64,000 nt of DNA from VRUE01 sp963753585 (GTDB lineage Bacteria > Actinomycetota > Thermoleophilia > Solirubrobacterales > 70-9): assembly GCA_963753585.1 (NCBI GenBank), contig CAVWCU010000001.1, positions 1,612,001 to 1,676,000 on the forward strand, read 5' to 3'. The notes beneath the pieces are model-generated. The model made no database searches. It was not told the DNA's origin and saw only the letters and a program-made list of their open reading frames with translations. The stretch's first letter is position 1; the number at the start of each line of letters is the position of its first letter. The position numbers and the translations under genes were made by a program. Below, one piece after another: positions 1-8,508 of the stretch.

Positions 1-178
1 GATCGCCGAGCATCTCTATGCGGCCGGGTTCGAGCCCGAAAGGATCATCCCCCGTTATCTGCCCTACTCTTTTCGCGGCATTCTCCCGCCTTCCCGACAC
101 CTCACCAGCCTCTACTTGAAAGTGCCTCTCGCCTGGAAGCTGCTCGGCAAGCAGTTCCTGGTAATCGCCGGTCGCTAG
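1..178 (+). CDS. C-terminal end of a probable SAM-dependent methyltransferase (partial)
   Basis: The open frame enters at base 2 and stops with TAG at 176-178, giving about 58 residues. The tail (FEPERIIPRYLPYSFRGILP, then a Leu/Tyr-rich helix and GKQFLVIAGR) looks like the end of class I methyltransferases found in cell-surface sugar clusters. The catalytic Rossmann part lies upstream of the window. The next gene starts 2 bases after the stop, so the two are probably cotranscribed. The identification rests on the tail only. Confidence 0.5.
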   Translation, partial: IAEHLYAAGFEPERIIPRYLPYSFRGILPPSRHLTSLYLKVPLAWKLLGKQFLVIAGR

Positions 179-180
179 CC

Positions 181-1248
181 GTGCGCGTCCTTGTTACAGG
201 CGGCGCCGGCTTCGTCGGCGGCAACCTTGCCGTTGCGCTGGCCGAGCGTCACGGTGATTGGGAAATCGTCGCGTTCGACAACTTGATGCGGCGCGGCTCA
301 GAGTTGAATCTGCCCCGCCTCAAGAATGCCGGGGTCGGGTTCGTCCACGGCGACGTGCGTGAACCGTCCGACATTGCCGCCGCCGGCAACTTCGACGCGA
401 TGGTCGAGTGCTCGGCCGAGCCATCGGTCCTGGCCGGCTTCGCCGACGCCTCCTACTCGGTGCACACCAACCTGCTCGGTGCCTTTAACTGCCTCGAGCG
501 AACGCGGCAGGAGGAGGCTTTTCTCGTCTTCCTCTCGACCAGCCGCGTCTACCCGGTGGCGCCGCAGCTGGAGCTGCAGCTCGAGGAGACCGAGACCCGC
601 TTCGAGCTGGCCGGATCCCAGCCGGTCGCCGGTGCCGGGGCGGCCGGCATCTCCGAGGACTTCCCGATGAGCGGCGCCCGCACGCTTTACGGCGCCACCA
701 AGCTCTCCGCCGAGCACCTGATCGAGGAGTACGCCAACGCCTTCGGCCTGCGCGCCGTCACCAATCGCTGCGGCGTCATCGCCGGTCCCTGGCAGATGGG
801 CAAGGTCGACCAGGGGGTCTTCTCCTGGTGGCTTCTCGCCCACCGCTTCGGCCGCCCCCTCAGCTACATCGGCTACGGCGGCTCGGGCAAGCAGGTGCGC
901 GACTTGCTGCACGTTGACGATCTGATCGACCTGGTCGAGGAGCAAATCTGCGATCCCGATCGCTGGCGCGGCGTCACTGCCAACGTCGGCGGCGGGCGCG
1001 AGTGCAGCCTCTCGCTGCTGGAGGCGACCGAGATCTGCCGTGAGCTGACCGGGAGCGAGGTGCCGATCGGGACCGAGGCAGAAACGCGGCCGGGCGACGT
1101 GCCGGTTTATCTCAGCGACTGCTCGCGGCTGCGCTCCCTCACCTCCTGGCGCCCCCGCCGCGGGGCACACGACGTGCTCGCCGACCTGCTTGACTGGTCG
1201 GCCGTGCACGAGGATGAGCTGCGGGCCGCGCTGGGCTTCGAGCGATAG
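181..1248 (+). CDS. NAD-dependent sugar-nucleotide epimerase/dehydratase (CDP-paratose 2-epimerase-like)
   Basis: A 355-residue extended short-chain dehydrogenase that should act on a nucleotide-linked sugar in the cytoplasm. The NAD-binding motif GGAGFVGG is at residues 7-14, and the catalytic YGATK motif follows the TLYGATKLSAEH stretch near residue 170. The segment QMGKVDQGVF plus GYGGSGKQVRDLLHVDDL is characteristic of CDP-paratose/tyvelose 2-epimerases rather than GalE. The GTG start is 2 bases after the upstream stop. A second epimerase and a glycosyltransferase follow on the same strand, so this is one sugar-modification operon. The exact substrate cannot be read from sequence. Confidence 0.8.
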   Translation: MRVLVTGGAGFVGGNLAVALAERHGDWEIVAFDNLMRRGSELNLPRLKNAGVGFVHGDVREPSDIAAAGNFDAMVECSAEPSVLAGFADASYSVHTNLLGAFNCLERTRQEEAFLVFLSTSRVYPVAPQLELQLEETETRFELAGSQPVAGAGAAGISEDFPMSGARTLYGATKLSAEHLIEEYANAFGLRAVTNRCGVIAGPWQMGKVDQGVFSWWLLAHRFGRPLSYIGYGGSGKQVRDLLHVDDLIDLVEEQICDPDRWRGVTANVGGGRECSLSLLEATEICRELTGSEVPIGTEAETRPGDVPVYLSDCSRLRSLTSWRPRRGAHDVLADLLDWSAVHEDELRAALGFER

Positions 1249-1267
1249 AGAAGGGTGATTTGGAGCA

Positions 1268-2345
1268 ATGCCGAAGGCGATAGTCACTGGATCGGGAGGC
1301 CTGATCGGCTCCGAGTCGGCCACTCGCCTGGTCGGGGCGGGCTACGACGTGATCGGGATCGAGAACGACACCCGCGCCGTCCTCTTCGGCCCCGAGGCCT
1401 CGACCGCGCAGGTCACCGAGCGGCTCAACCGCGACCTCGAGACCTTCCGCACCGCCGACCTCGATATCCGCGACGCAGAAGGCATCGACCGTATCTTCGC
1501 CGAGCGCGGCAAGCAGATCGAGCTGGTCGTCCACACCGCCGCCCAACCTTCGCATGACTGGGCGGCGAGCGACCCGCAGGCCGACTTCGGCATCAACGCC
1601 AACGGCACGCTCAACCTGCTCGAGGCGACGCGCCGGCACTGCCCCGAGGCGACCTTCATCTTCACCTCGACCAACAAGGTCTATGGCGACACGCCCAACC
1701 ACCTGCCACTGGAAGAGCTGGAGACGCGGCTCGAGCTGCCGCAGGATCACCAGTGGTTCGGCGGCATCGACACGACGATGTCGATCGACTCGACCCTGCA
1801 CTCGCTCTTCGGCGCCTCCAAGGCAGCGGCCGACCTGCTCGTCCAGGAGTACGGCCGCTACTTCGAGATGCCGACGGGATGCTTCCGAGGCGGTTGCCTC
1901 ACCGGTCCCAACCACGCCGGCGCTCAGCTGCACGGCTTCCTCGCCTACCTGATGAAGTGCACCGTCACCGGCGACCCCTACACCGTCTTCGGCTACGAGG
2001 GCAAGCAGGTGCGCGACAATGTGCACAGCGCCGACCTCGTCGACGCTTTCCTGCTCTTTCACGAGAACCCCCGGGCCGCGGCGGTCTACAACATCGGTGG
2101 CGGGCCGCGAGAACGCCTGCTCGATGCTCGAGGCGATCGCCCTCTGTGAGCGCGTCGCCGAGCGCGAGCTGCGCTGGGAGATGAGCGACCAAGCCCGCGT
2201 CGGCGACCACCGCTGGTGGATCAGCGACCTCGACCAGTTCGGCTCCGACTATGGCGGCTGGCGCCCGCGCCGCGACCTGGAGACGATCCTGCGCGAGATC
2301 TACGAGGCCAACGCCGAACGCTGGGCTTCATCGGCGCCTGCATGA
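1268..2345 (+). pseudogene. NAD-dependent epimerase/dehydratase, interrupted by a +1 shift
   Basis: A second extended SDR sugar-nucleotide enzyme. It has GSGGLIGS near the N-terminus and an FGASK motif where the usual Tyr of YxxxK is Phe. GKQVRDNVHSADLVDAF again resembles the paratose-epimerase group. The frame that starts at ATG 1268 runs to VYNIGGG and then goes off frame. The correct continuation (RENACSMLEAIALCERV, to the stop at 2343-2345) is in the next frame. Removing one base from GGGCC at about 2103-2107 restores about 358 residues. The restored stop overlaps the next start (ATGA, 2342-2345). This is either a consensus error or a recent mutation. The Phe in the catalytic motif may mean altered chemistry. 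Confidence 0.7.
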
Positions 2346-3100
2346 AGCTCTCCGTCGTCATCCCCGCCTACAACGAGGAGGAGACGGTTGCCGAGACGGT
2401 CGAAGGGCTCGTCGCGACCCTCTCGCGCGAGGGCATCGAGCACGAGGTGATCGTCGTCGACGACTCCAGCACCGACGGCACGATCGCCGTGGTCGAACGG
2501 CTCGCCGCCGAGCACCCGCAGGTTCGCTGCCTTCCCTCGCCCAACCGCAACGGCTTCGGCTTCGCCGTGCGCGCCGGGCTCGAGAGCTTCACCGGCGACG
2601 CGGTGGCGATCGTCATGGCCGACGGCTCCGACAGCCCCGAGGACCTGGTCTCCTATCAGCGGCTGCTGGAAGAAGGCTACGAGTGCGCCTTCGGCTCGCG
2701 CTTCATCCACGGAGCGCACGTGGTCGACTACCCGCGCTCGAAGCTGATCATGAACCGCATCGTCAACTTCGGCATCCGCGTCCTCTTCCGCCACGGCTAC
2801 AACGACACGACGAACGCCTTCAAGGCCTACCGCCGCGAGGTGATCGAGAACATCAAGCCGTTCCTCTCGCACCACTTCAACCTCACGGTCGAGCTGCCGC
2901 TGAAGGCGGTGGTGCGCGGCTACAGTTACGGCATCGTCCCCATCTCCTGGACCAACCGCAAAGCCGGGGTCTCCAAGCTCTCGCTGAACGAGATGGGAAG
3001 CCGCTACCTCTTCATCGTGCTCTACGTCTTCCTCGAGCGCCACCTCAGCCGCGGCGACTACCGGCGCGAGCAGGCCCGCGAGTCCCAAAAGCCCGCCTAG
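2342..3100 (+). CDS. Glycosyltransferase family 2 (dolichol-phosphate-sugar synthase-like)
   Basis: A 252-residue GT-A enzyme with no membrane segment in the catalytic part. SVVIPAYNEEETV is the classic GT2 N-terminus, VIVVDDSSTDGT gives the nucleotide-binding Asp pair, and MADGSDSPEDL is the DxD-like metal-binding region. The C-terminal GIVPISWTNRKAGVSKLS is typical of polyprenyl-phosphate sugar transferases. The ATG overlaps the stop of the upstream epimerase (ATGA), which implies translational coupling. It probably moves a sugar made by the two epimerases onto a lipid or glycan acceptor. Confidence 0.85.
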   Translation: MKLSVVIPAYNEEETVAETVEGLVATLSREGIEHEVIVVDDSSTDGTIAVVERLAAEHPQVRCLPSPNRNGFGFAVRAGLESFTGDAVAIVMADGSDSPEDLVSYQRLLEEGYECAFGSRFIHGAHVVDYPRSKLIMNRIVNFGIRVLFRHGYNDTTNAFKAYRREVIENIKPFLSHHFNLTVELPLKAVVRGYSYGIVPISWTNRKAGVSKLSLNEMGSRYLFIVLYVFLERHLSRGDYRREQARESQKPA

Positions 3101-3822
3101 TCTCGCCCGAAGCGCAGCAGCGGAACCCGCCACACAGCCTCGGCGACGATCGAGTGACCCATCTTCGAGGAGCCCTCGCGGCGCTCGCGGAAGACGATCG
3201 GCACCTCGACGACGTCGAAGCCGAGCTGAATCGCCCGGTAGGTCAACTCGACCTGGAAGGCATAGCCGCGCGAGCTGACCGCGGCGAGGTCGATCGCTTC
3301 CAGCACCTCGCGACGGAAGCATTTGAAGCCGGCCGTCAGGTCGCGCACGGAGAGCCCGAGGACGAGCCTCGCGTAGGAGCTCCCGGCTCTGCTTATCGCC
3401 CGGCGCAGCGGCGTCCAGTCTCCGACTCCCCCTCCAGGGACATAGCGGGAGCCGATGACCAGGTCGGCCCGCCCGCTTGCATCGAGCAGGGCGGGCAGGT
3501 AGCGGGGGTCGTGCGAGAAGTCGGAGTCCATCTCCAGCACCAGGCCCGCGCCCTCTGCGAGGGCACGCCGGAAGCCCGCGATGTAAGCGGGGCCGAGGCC
3601 TTCCTTGCGAGGCCTGTGCAGGACCGAGAGGCCGGGGTCCTCCGCCGCAAGCCGGTCGGCGACCTTGCCTGTGCCGTCCGGCGAGCTGTCGTCGACGATC
3701 AGCACGTGCGCGGATGGAGGCAGCTCCGTCCTGACGGCCGCCACGAACGCCTCGATGTTCTCAACCTCGTTGTAGGTCGGCAGGACGAGCCACGCCGGGC
3801 CACGGGGCGTGGTTGGAGGCAT
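3097..3822 (-). CDS. Polyprenol monophosphomannose synthase-like GT2
   Basis: The 241-residue product starts MPPTTPRGPAWLVLPTYNE. A longer open frame exists upstream but has no family similarity. VLIVDDSSPDGTGKVADRL, VLEMDSDFSHDPRYLP (DxD) and GSRYVPGGGVGDW are signatures of the DPM1/Ppm1 family, which transfers mannose from GDP-mannose to polyprenyl phosphate. It ends inside the last codons of the convergent GT2 gene (overlap 3097-3100). The next gene on this strand is a secreted glycosidase-like protein, consistent with cell-surface glycan work. Confidence 0.85.
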   Translation of the reverse strand: MPPTTPRGPAWLVLPTYNEVENIEAFVAAVRTELPPSAHVLIVDDSSPDGTGKVADRLAAEDPGLSVLHRPRKEGLGPAYIAGFRRALAEGAGLVLEMDSDFSHDPRYLPALLDASGRADLVIGSRYVPGGGVGDWTPLRRAISRAGSSYARLVLGLSVRDLTAGFKCFRREVLEAIDLAAVSSRGYAFQVELTYRAIQLGFDVVEVPIVFRERREGSSKMGHSIVAEAVWRVPLLRFGRD

Positions 3823-3848
3823 GGCCGCGATGCTATTTGGTGAGGCTG

Positions 3849-5015
3849 CTACGGCCGCGCTCGGCCGCCGGTGATGCCGACGAAGGCTCGCCAGGCGGGC
3901 TTGGGCCGGAACCCGGCCCCTTCGTGGAAGAGGCCGACCGAGTCGCAGAAGTTGCAGTCCCCCTGGACGTCCTTCCAGGAGAACCAGTAGGTGCCCTTGA
4001 GGTTGAGCCGGTGGCGGTTGCCGACCAGGTAGCGGTAGGCGCCACGGAGTTCGCGCGCCTGGCCCGCCATCCCCTGCTCGAAGGCGACGATGTGGGGATC
4101 GTTCTGGGAGCCCCAGCCCATCTCTGTGATGTAAAGGGAGGCGCCGGGGTCGCGGTTCTCCAGGGCGACGTCGCGCATCTCCTCGGTCAGGTCTTCCAGG
4201 TCGTCGACGTGGAACGCGTACGGGTGCAGGGCAATCGCGTCGAAGTGGCGCTCGATCCCCGGCACGCGATAGAGGGCGGCGAGGAAATCGTCGGCGTTCA
4301 TGCCGTAGCGACCACCCTGGTCGGGATCGCCGAAGAGGCCGGAGAGGAGGACCTTTGCCCCGGGGTCGGCGGACCTGATCGCCGGAGAGGTCAGCTTCAG
4401 CAGCTGGGCGTAGCGCGCCGTGGAGACCGGGAAGGCGAAATAGAAGAAGTTGGCCTCGTTCCACACCTGCCAGGTGCGGATCGGCATCGGCCGCAGGGGC
4501 GTCGCCGTTTCGCGCACGGCGCCAACCCCCCCGGCACTCCCTTCGGAGTGCTCCGCCCAGAACGTGCCGCCGGGGCCGTAACGTTCCACCGCGGCCCTGA
4601 CGAAGGCCTTCCAGGCGCTCCTTCCCCGAGCGCTGTCGACCGGCAGCGTCGTCGGCTTCGCCGCCAGCCAGCTTGGCGTGCCGTAGAGGAACGGCAGGAT
4701 CGTCAGCCCCTGGCGCGCGGCCGCTTCGACGGCGGCGTCGACGCCGCTCCAGTCGTAGCTCCGCTTCGCCGTCGGCTGCACCGAGGACCAGCCGACCGGC
4801 CAGCGCACGGATCCGATCCCGCCGGCCTTCATGTAGGCGACGTCGGTCTCGCTCAGCACGGTCTGCGGGCCGATGCCGAAGAACGTCCGCGGCAGGGCCC
4901 CGGCCGTGGAGGGCACGGCGAGGGCGGCGACGAGGGCCAGCAGCAGGATCGTGGTCTTGGCGGTTCTCAAACTCAGTGAGCTGGGACGGCGGCGATGGAG
5001 CTGGATTCCTAACAC
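3849..5015 (-). CDS. Secreted TIM-barrel glycoside hydrolase-like protein
   Basis: A 388-residue protein with an N-terminal signal segment (about residues 20-40, ILLLALVAALAVPSTAGA). The body reads as a (beta/alpha)8 glycosidase of the GH5/GH39 type. RTWQVWNEANFF (near residue 180) carries the NE acid/base pair, and LYITEMGWGS (near residue 290) supplies the candidate nucleophile Glu. The substrate is unknown. It sits upstream of the mannose-phosphate transferase gene on the same strand, 26 bases away, so surface polysaccharide trimming is a reasonable guess. Confidence 0.7.
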   Translation of the reverse strand: MLGIQLHRRRPSSLSLRTAKTTILLLALVAALAVPSTAGALPRTFFGIGPQTVLSETDVAYMKAGGIGSVRWPVGWSSVQPTAKRSYDWSGVDAAVEAAARQGLTILPFLYGTPSWLAAKPTTLPVDSARGRSAWKAFVRAAVERYGPGGTFWAEHSEGSAGGVGAVRETATPLRPMPIRTWQVWNEANFFYFAFPVSTARYAQLLKLTSPAIRSADPGAKVLLSGLFGDPDQGGRYGMNADDFLAALYRVPGIERHFDAIALHPYAFHVDDLEDLTEEMRDVALENRDPGASLYITEMGWGSQNDPHIVAFEQGMAGQARELRGAYRYLVGNRHRLNLKGTYWFSWKDVQGDCNFCDSVGLFHEGAGFRPKPAWRAFVGITGGRARP

Positions 5016-5052
5016 GCCAGGGGGACGGCGGTAGCGCCCCGACAGCGATCGT

Positions 5053-5521
5053 TCAGTACGTCCCGCCCAGCTTGCGGTGGTCCCAGCTTGCGGTGCGGAT
5101 CGGCTCGAAATGGATCGCCACGCGCTTCGGCGCCTGCGCTTCGAGCGCCGCCTTGGCGTCGCCCTCGACCGAGGAGATCCCCTCGGCGTATCGCAGCGTC
5201 AGCTCCTCGGCGAAGCCGATCACGGTCTCGAAATCGCTGTGGATCTCGGCCTCGGCCTCGATCATCGCCCCGCGCAGCTCGCCGTACTCGTGACCCGTCT
5301 CGACCAGCAGCGTGGCGCGGGGGTCGCGTTCGAGGTTCCGCACCTTCTGAGACTTCGCGTAGGTCCAGATCCAGATCTCGCCCTCGACGGGGGACGAACC
5401 ACATCGGCATCGAGTGCGGCCAGCCCCGCGGCCCGAGGCTGGAGACGATCGCGATCCGCTCGTCGCCCAGCAGCTCCAGAAGCTCCCCGTCGGTCAACTT
5501 GATCTGGTCGCGGCGGCTCAC
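5053..5521 (-). pseudogene. Pyridoxamine 5'-phosphate oxidase-family (PPOX) protein, +1 shift
   Basis: The GTG start at 5521 gives SRRDQIKLTDGELLELLGDE, then IAIVSSLGPRGWPHSMPMWFVP, the split-barrel FMN/F420-binding pattern of PPOX-class oxidoreductases. The frame is then lost in a run of five G at 5389-5393. With four G it continues VEGEIWIWTYAKSQKVRNLERDP and on to the stop at 5053, about 155 residues in total. A homopolymer error is the simplest explanation. These proteins usually reduce flavin or F420-linked substrates, or bind heme. Which applies here cannot be told. Confidence 0.65.
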
Positions 5522-5665
5522 CCGGCGAAGATTGACGGATCGGCGCCGAAACTGCCGGAGAGCCGCGCGTTTTGACGCACCACGCGTGAATTCACGGCCT
5601 GTAGCGTCGCCTCCATCATGGCGATGCAAGCCCAGATTCCAGTTGCCGCCGCTCCCCAAGATATC

Positions 5666-5700
5666 GTGCGTACGTCTTATCCTTTGCTTGTACGTACGAC
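5666..5700. promoter_or_regulatory. Candidate operator of the toxin-antitoxin pair
   Basis: Two copies of a TACGTACG-like word face each other (GTGCGTACGTC at 5666-5676 and GTACGTACGAC at 5690-5700), sharing a 7-base core, just before the antitoxin ribosome-binding site. Phd/YefM antitoxins usually repress their own promoter through such inverted repeats. The function is inferred. Confidence 0.45.
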
Positions 5701-5716
5701 TCCGGAGGATCTGGCC

Positions 5717-5950
5717 ATGGCCATCACCGCTTCGAAACTGCGCGCCGACGTCTACCGGCTGCTGGACGAGGTCCTCGAGACCGGTCGGCCGCTGGAGATC
5801 GAGCGCAACGGCAAGACGCTGGTGATCGCCCCCAAGGAGGAGCTGTCGTTCTGGGACCGCCTGCCGCGTCGCGAGGGGGCGATCGTCGGCGACCCCGACG
5901 AGCTGATCCACATCGACTGGTCTTCGGAGTGGAACCCTGATCCTAATTGA
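5717..5950 (+). CDS. Phd/YefM-family antitoxin
   Basis: A 77-residue protein: MAITASKLRADVYRLLDEVL is the Phd/YefM DNA-binding N-terminus, and the acidic C-terminus (DELIHIDWSSEWNPD) would wrap the toxin. I place the start at ATG 5717 because GGAGG at 5704-5708 sits 8 bases before it. The frame stays open upstream to 5618, but that stretch has no family similarity. The PIN toxin gene overlaps its end. Confidence 0.85.
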   Translation: MAITASKLRADVYRLLDEVLETGRPLEIERNGKTLVIAPKEELSFWDRLPRREGAIVGDPDELIHIDWSSEWNPDPN

Positions 5951-6317
5951 CACACATGTAGCCCTCTGGTTGTACGCCGGCCTGCTGGAGCGACTCCCGG
6001 ACCCCGCTCGAACCCTGCTGGCCGGCGAGCGCAAGCTGCGAATGTCGCCGCTCGTTTCGCTGGAGCTCGCGTATATGCACGAAATCGGGCGGGCTCGAGA
6101 TCCCGCTCCGATGATGCTCGCCGCCCTGCGCCAGAGCATCGGCCTCGAGGTTGCCGACGTTTCGCTCGCCGAGCTGACGGAAACAGCCGTGGGGCTTTCG
6201 TGGACCCGCGATCCCTTCGACCGGATGATCGCGGCGCAGGCCATCGTCGCCGACGCGCCGCTGGTCACGGCCGACCGGACCATCCTCGAGCACCTGCCGC
6301 TGGCGACCTGGGACTGA
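5937..6317 (+). CDS. VapC-type PIN-domain toxin (probable CTG start)
   Basis: A PIN-domain ribonuclease of about 126 residues. The acidic residues are visible in order: LIDTHVALWLYAG (first Asp), SLELAYMHE (Glu), DPFDRMIAAQA (Asp) and TADRTI (Asp). The first catalytic Asp lies upstream of any ATG or GTG in this frame, so a start at TTG 5970 would delete the active site. The only fitting start is CTG 5937, preceded by CGGAG, which overlaps the antitoxin by 14 bases. The overlap fits translational coupling of the pair. Confidence 0.8.
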   Translation: MILIDTHVALWLYAGLLERLPDPARTLLAGERKLRMSPLVSLELAYMHEIGRARDPAPMMLAALRQSIGLEVADVSLAELTETAVGLSWTRDPFDRMIAAQAIVADAPLVTADRTILEHLPLATWD

Positions 6318-6361
6318 CCCCCGCGCGTCGCGTCGGCTGCCGACGCCGTACGATCGACTCC

Positions 6362-7030
6362 ATGCAAATCGCGATCTTGATCTTCGAGAAGCTCACCGCG
6401 CTCGACGCGATCGGTCCCTATGAGGTGCTGCGCTCGGTGCCGGGCTGGGAGGTCAAGTTCGTCGGCCCCGAGAAAGGGCAGGTCCGCACCGACAGCGGCG
6501 CGCTCGGGCTCAGCGCCGACTTCGGCCTCGACGAAGTCGGCGAGGCCGACATGGTTCTCGTCCCCGGAGGCGAAGGCAACCTGCCGCTGATGCAGGACGA
6601 GGCGGTCCTCTCCTGGCTGCGCCGGATCGACGAGGGGACCAAGTGGACCACCTCGGTCTGCACCGGCTCGCTGGTCCTCGGCGCCGCGGGCCTGCTCGAG
6701 GGAAAGCGAGCGACCAGCCACTGGGCCTTCCTGGAGCAGCTGGGCGAGCTCGGCGCCGACCCGGTCGGCGGTCGCTTCGTGCAGGACGGCAAGCTCGTCA
6801 CCGCCGCGGGCGTCTCGGCCGGGATCGACATGGCGCTGCACCTGGTCGGCCAGGAGGTCGGCCCCGAGGTCGCCCAGGCCGTCCAGCTCGGCATCGAGTA
6901 CGACCCCCAGCCCCCGTTCGACGCCGGCTCCCCCGCCAAGGCGCCGGATGCGATCGTCGAGCTGGTCGACCGCGGTCACCGGCCCCGACGCGATGCAGGG
7001 CGGGGCAGTCCCTCTAGCGACGGAGGCTGA
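6362..7030 (+). CDS. DJ-1/PfpI-family protein
   Basis: A 222-residue cytoplasmic protein. IAILIFEKLTALDAIGPYEVL is the DJ-1/PfpI N-terminus as in isonitrile-hydratase-like members, and TTSVCTGSLVLGAAGLL carries the nucleophile-elbow Cys. SHWAFLEQL and AAGVSAGIDMALHL also match. The last 20 or so residues are low in similarity and overlap the convergent downstream gene. The substrate is unknown, and members range from hydratases to glyoxalases or chaperones. Confidence 0.8.
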   Translation: MQIAILIFEKLTALDAIGPYEVLRSVPGWEVKFVGPEKGQVRTDSGALGLSADFGLDEVGEADMVLVPGGEGNLPLMQDEAVLSWLRRIDEGTKWTTSVCTGSLVLGAAGLLEGKRATSHWAFLEQLGELGADPVGGRFVQDGKLVTAAGVSAGIDMALHLVGQEVGPEVAQAVQLGIEYDPQPPFDAGSPAKAPDAIVELVDRGHRPRRDAGRGSPSSDGG

Positions 7031-8418
7031 GCCGCACCGCCCGGGTGGCGCGGGCGCCTGGGATCGCGACCAGCAGCTGGGCCTTGAGGAATCCGCGCCG
7101 TGCGCAGCAGCGGGCGGCCGCGCTCGTTGAGCGCGACGCGGTAGGTGTGGGCCCTGCCCCCGGCGAGGCTGAAGCCGCGCTTGCTCACGCCGACGCGCAC
7201 GACTCTCCTCGGCACGCCGGGCCTGGCGCGCAGCGGCAACCTCGCCTGCGTGCGCAGGATGATCTGCCCGGGGCAGCTTTCGCCTTCGGCCCAGCCGCAG
7301 CGAACCCAGACGCTCACGGTCCCCCGGTCCGACTTGACGCGCCTGACTGTCAGCGGCGGCAGCGGAGGGGGCGCGGTGGTGGCGCCGACCGTCGCCCCTT
7401 CGACGAAGTTGTTGTCGATGTTGATCGTGGTCAGGCCGTAGGTCTCGTTGTGGCCGCCGCGGTACTGGTGGATGCGCTGGTGCTCGGACCAGGCGGTGGC
7501 CGGTAGGTAGGGGTCGAGAGCGTTCGCCCGGTAGTTCCAGTTCGCGAACCAGAGGTCGTCGGGGAGCGGGTAGTCCTCGCCCACCTGAGCGGCGAGGTCG
7601 GCGATGCCCGAGGCGCTGGAGCTGTAGACGCCGGAGGTGTAGCCGAGGGCGTGCAGTTCCTCGGTCCAGGCGGCAAGGAAGGTCAGGGTCGCATTGGTGG
7701 CGCTCGCGGTCCGCGTGTAGGCCTCCATGTCGAAGTAGATCGGGCTGCCCGGCCCCATGCCGATGGCCCCCGCGTCGGCGACCGCGTCGCGAGCCGCTTC
7801 CGCGCCCTGCTTCGTCGCGGTGCCCAGGCTCGAGCTGAGCGATGCGCAGCTCGAGCAGGCGCTGGTCGGTGCCTGCAGGCCGACGTAGGTCGGGATCAGG
7901 TGCCAGCCCTCTGCGACCTGTTCGCCAACCCAGGCCGCAGTCAGGTTCGGCTGCGAGCAGGCGCGGTTGAGGCCGCCGATGTAGACGCCGACGGCGCGGT
8001 AGGGAGATGACTCCCAGGCCGCCATCGCCCGCGAGGAGGGCGCCGCGCAAGCGTCGAAGCCGAGGCCGGTGAACTCTTCCGACCCCGACACCGGGGCGGC
8101 GCTCGGCGCGATCGCGCTGGCCTGCGCTCGCGCCCGGGACCGAGCGCTCGGGTCGACCAGGATCGCCCGCCGGGCGCCGATCGCGTGGGAGGGACAGCGC
8201 TGGCTCGCTCCCGGCGTCCCCAGGTAGACCGCGCGCCGGTCGAGCCGCACGCACATTTGCGGGTGCTCGGCGAGGCGGTAGACCGGCCATCCGGCCGGAA
8301 CATCGACCCGGTGGCCGTCGAAGTCGACGGTCCTCGCTGCGGCAGGCGTTGCGCAGATCGCTAGCGCAACGGCAGCCGCCAGTGCTGGACGGAGCAGGCG
8401 CATACCCGTCCCAACCAT
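6976..8418 (-). CDS. Secreted DUF1906 (glycoside-hydrolase-like) protein
   Basis: A 480-residue frame with a signal peptide (residues 1-28, ending TPAAARTVDF). The DUF1906/Rv2525c-like TIM-barrel domain covers about residues 110-330: FDACAAPSSRAMAAW, VYIGGLNRAC, PIYFDMEAY (catalytic-type acidic residues) and IHQYRGG. A beta-rich tail follows. Near the end the frame reads PQGPAAGRDPRRPRHPGG, while the neighbouring frame gives the more natural LKAQLLVAIPGARATRAVRLSLRR with a stop at 7014-7016. One extra base at about 7089-7092 would explain this, so only the tail is affected. Likely a cell-wall lytic or binding protein. Confidence 0.75.
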   Translation of the reverse strand: MVGTGMRLLRPALAAAVALAICATPAAARTVDFDGHRVDVPAGWPVYRLAEHPQMCVRLDRRAVYLGTPGASQRCPSHAIGARRAILVDPSARSRARAQASAIAPSAAPVSGSEEFTGLGFDACAAPSSRAMAAWESSPYRAVGVYIGGLNRACSQPNLTAAWVGEQVAEGWHLIPTYVGLQAPTSACSSCASLSSSLGTATKQGAEAARDAVADAGAIGMGPGSPIYFDMEAYTRTASATNATLTFLAAWTEELHALGYTSGVYSSSASGIADLAAQVGEDYPLPDDLWFANWNYRANALDPYLPATAWSEHQRIHQYRGGHNETYGLTTINIDNNFVEGATVGATTAPPPLPPLTVRRVKSDRGTVSVWVRCGWAEGESCPGQIILRTQARLPLRARPGVPRRVVRVGVSKRGFSLAGGRAHTYRVALNERGRPLLRTARIPQGPAAGRDPRRPRHPGGAAQPPSLEGLPRPASRRGR

Positions 8419-8508
8419 TGCAATCCCGGATCGATTCGGCTTTCGGCCGGACCGCGCTGCATCAAATTTTCCCCTGACGGGGTCGATTCCAGCCGATGCG
8501 AGAGGTGG

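Noticed and set aside
5618..5716. Upstream start for the Phd antitoxin
   Set aside because: The added residues have no family similarity and would run through the palindromic operator. A good Shine-Dalgarno sequence precedes ATG 5717.
5009..8290. 1,093-codon open frame on the minus strand
   Set aside because: It is a GC-rich shadow frame that crosses several real genes (PPOX, the toxin-antitoxin pair, DJ-1, DUF1906) and shows no family motifs except the short PPOX piece, which is annotated separately.
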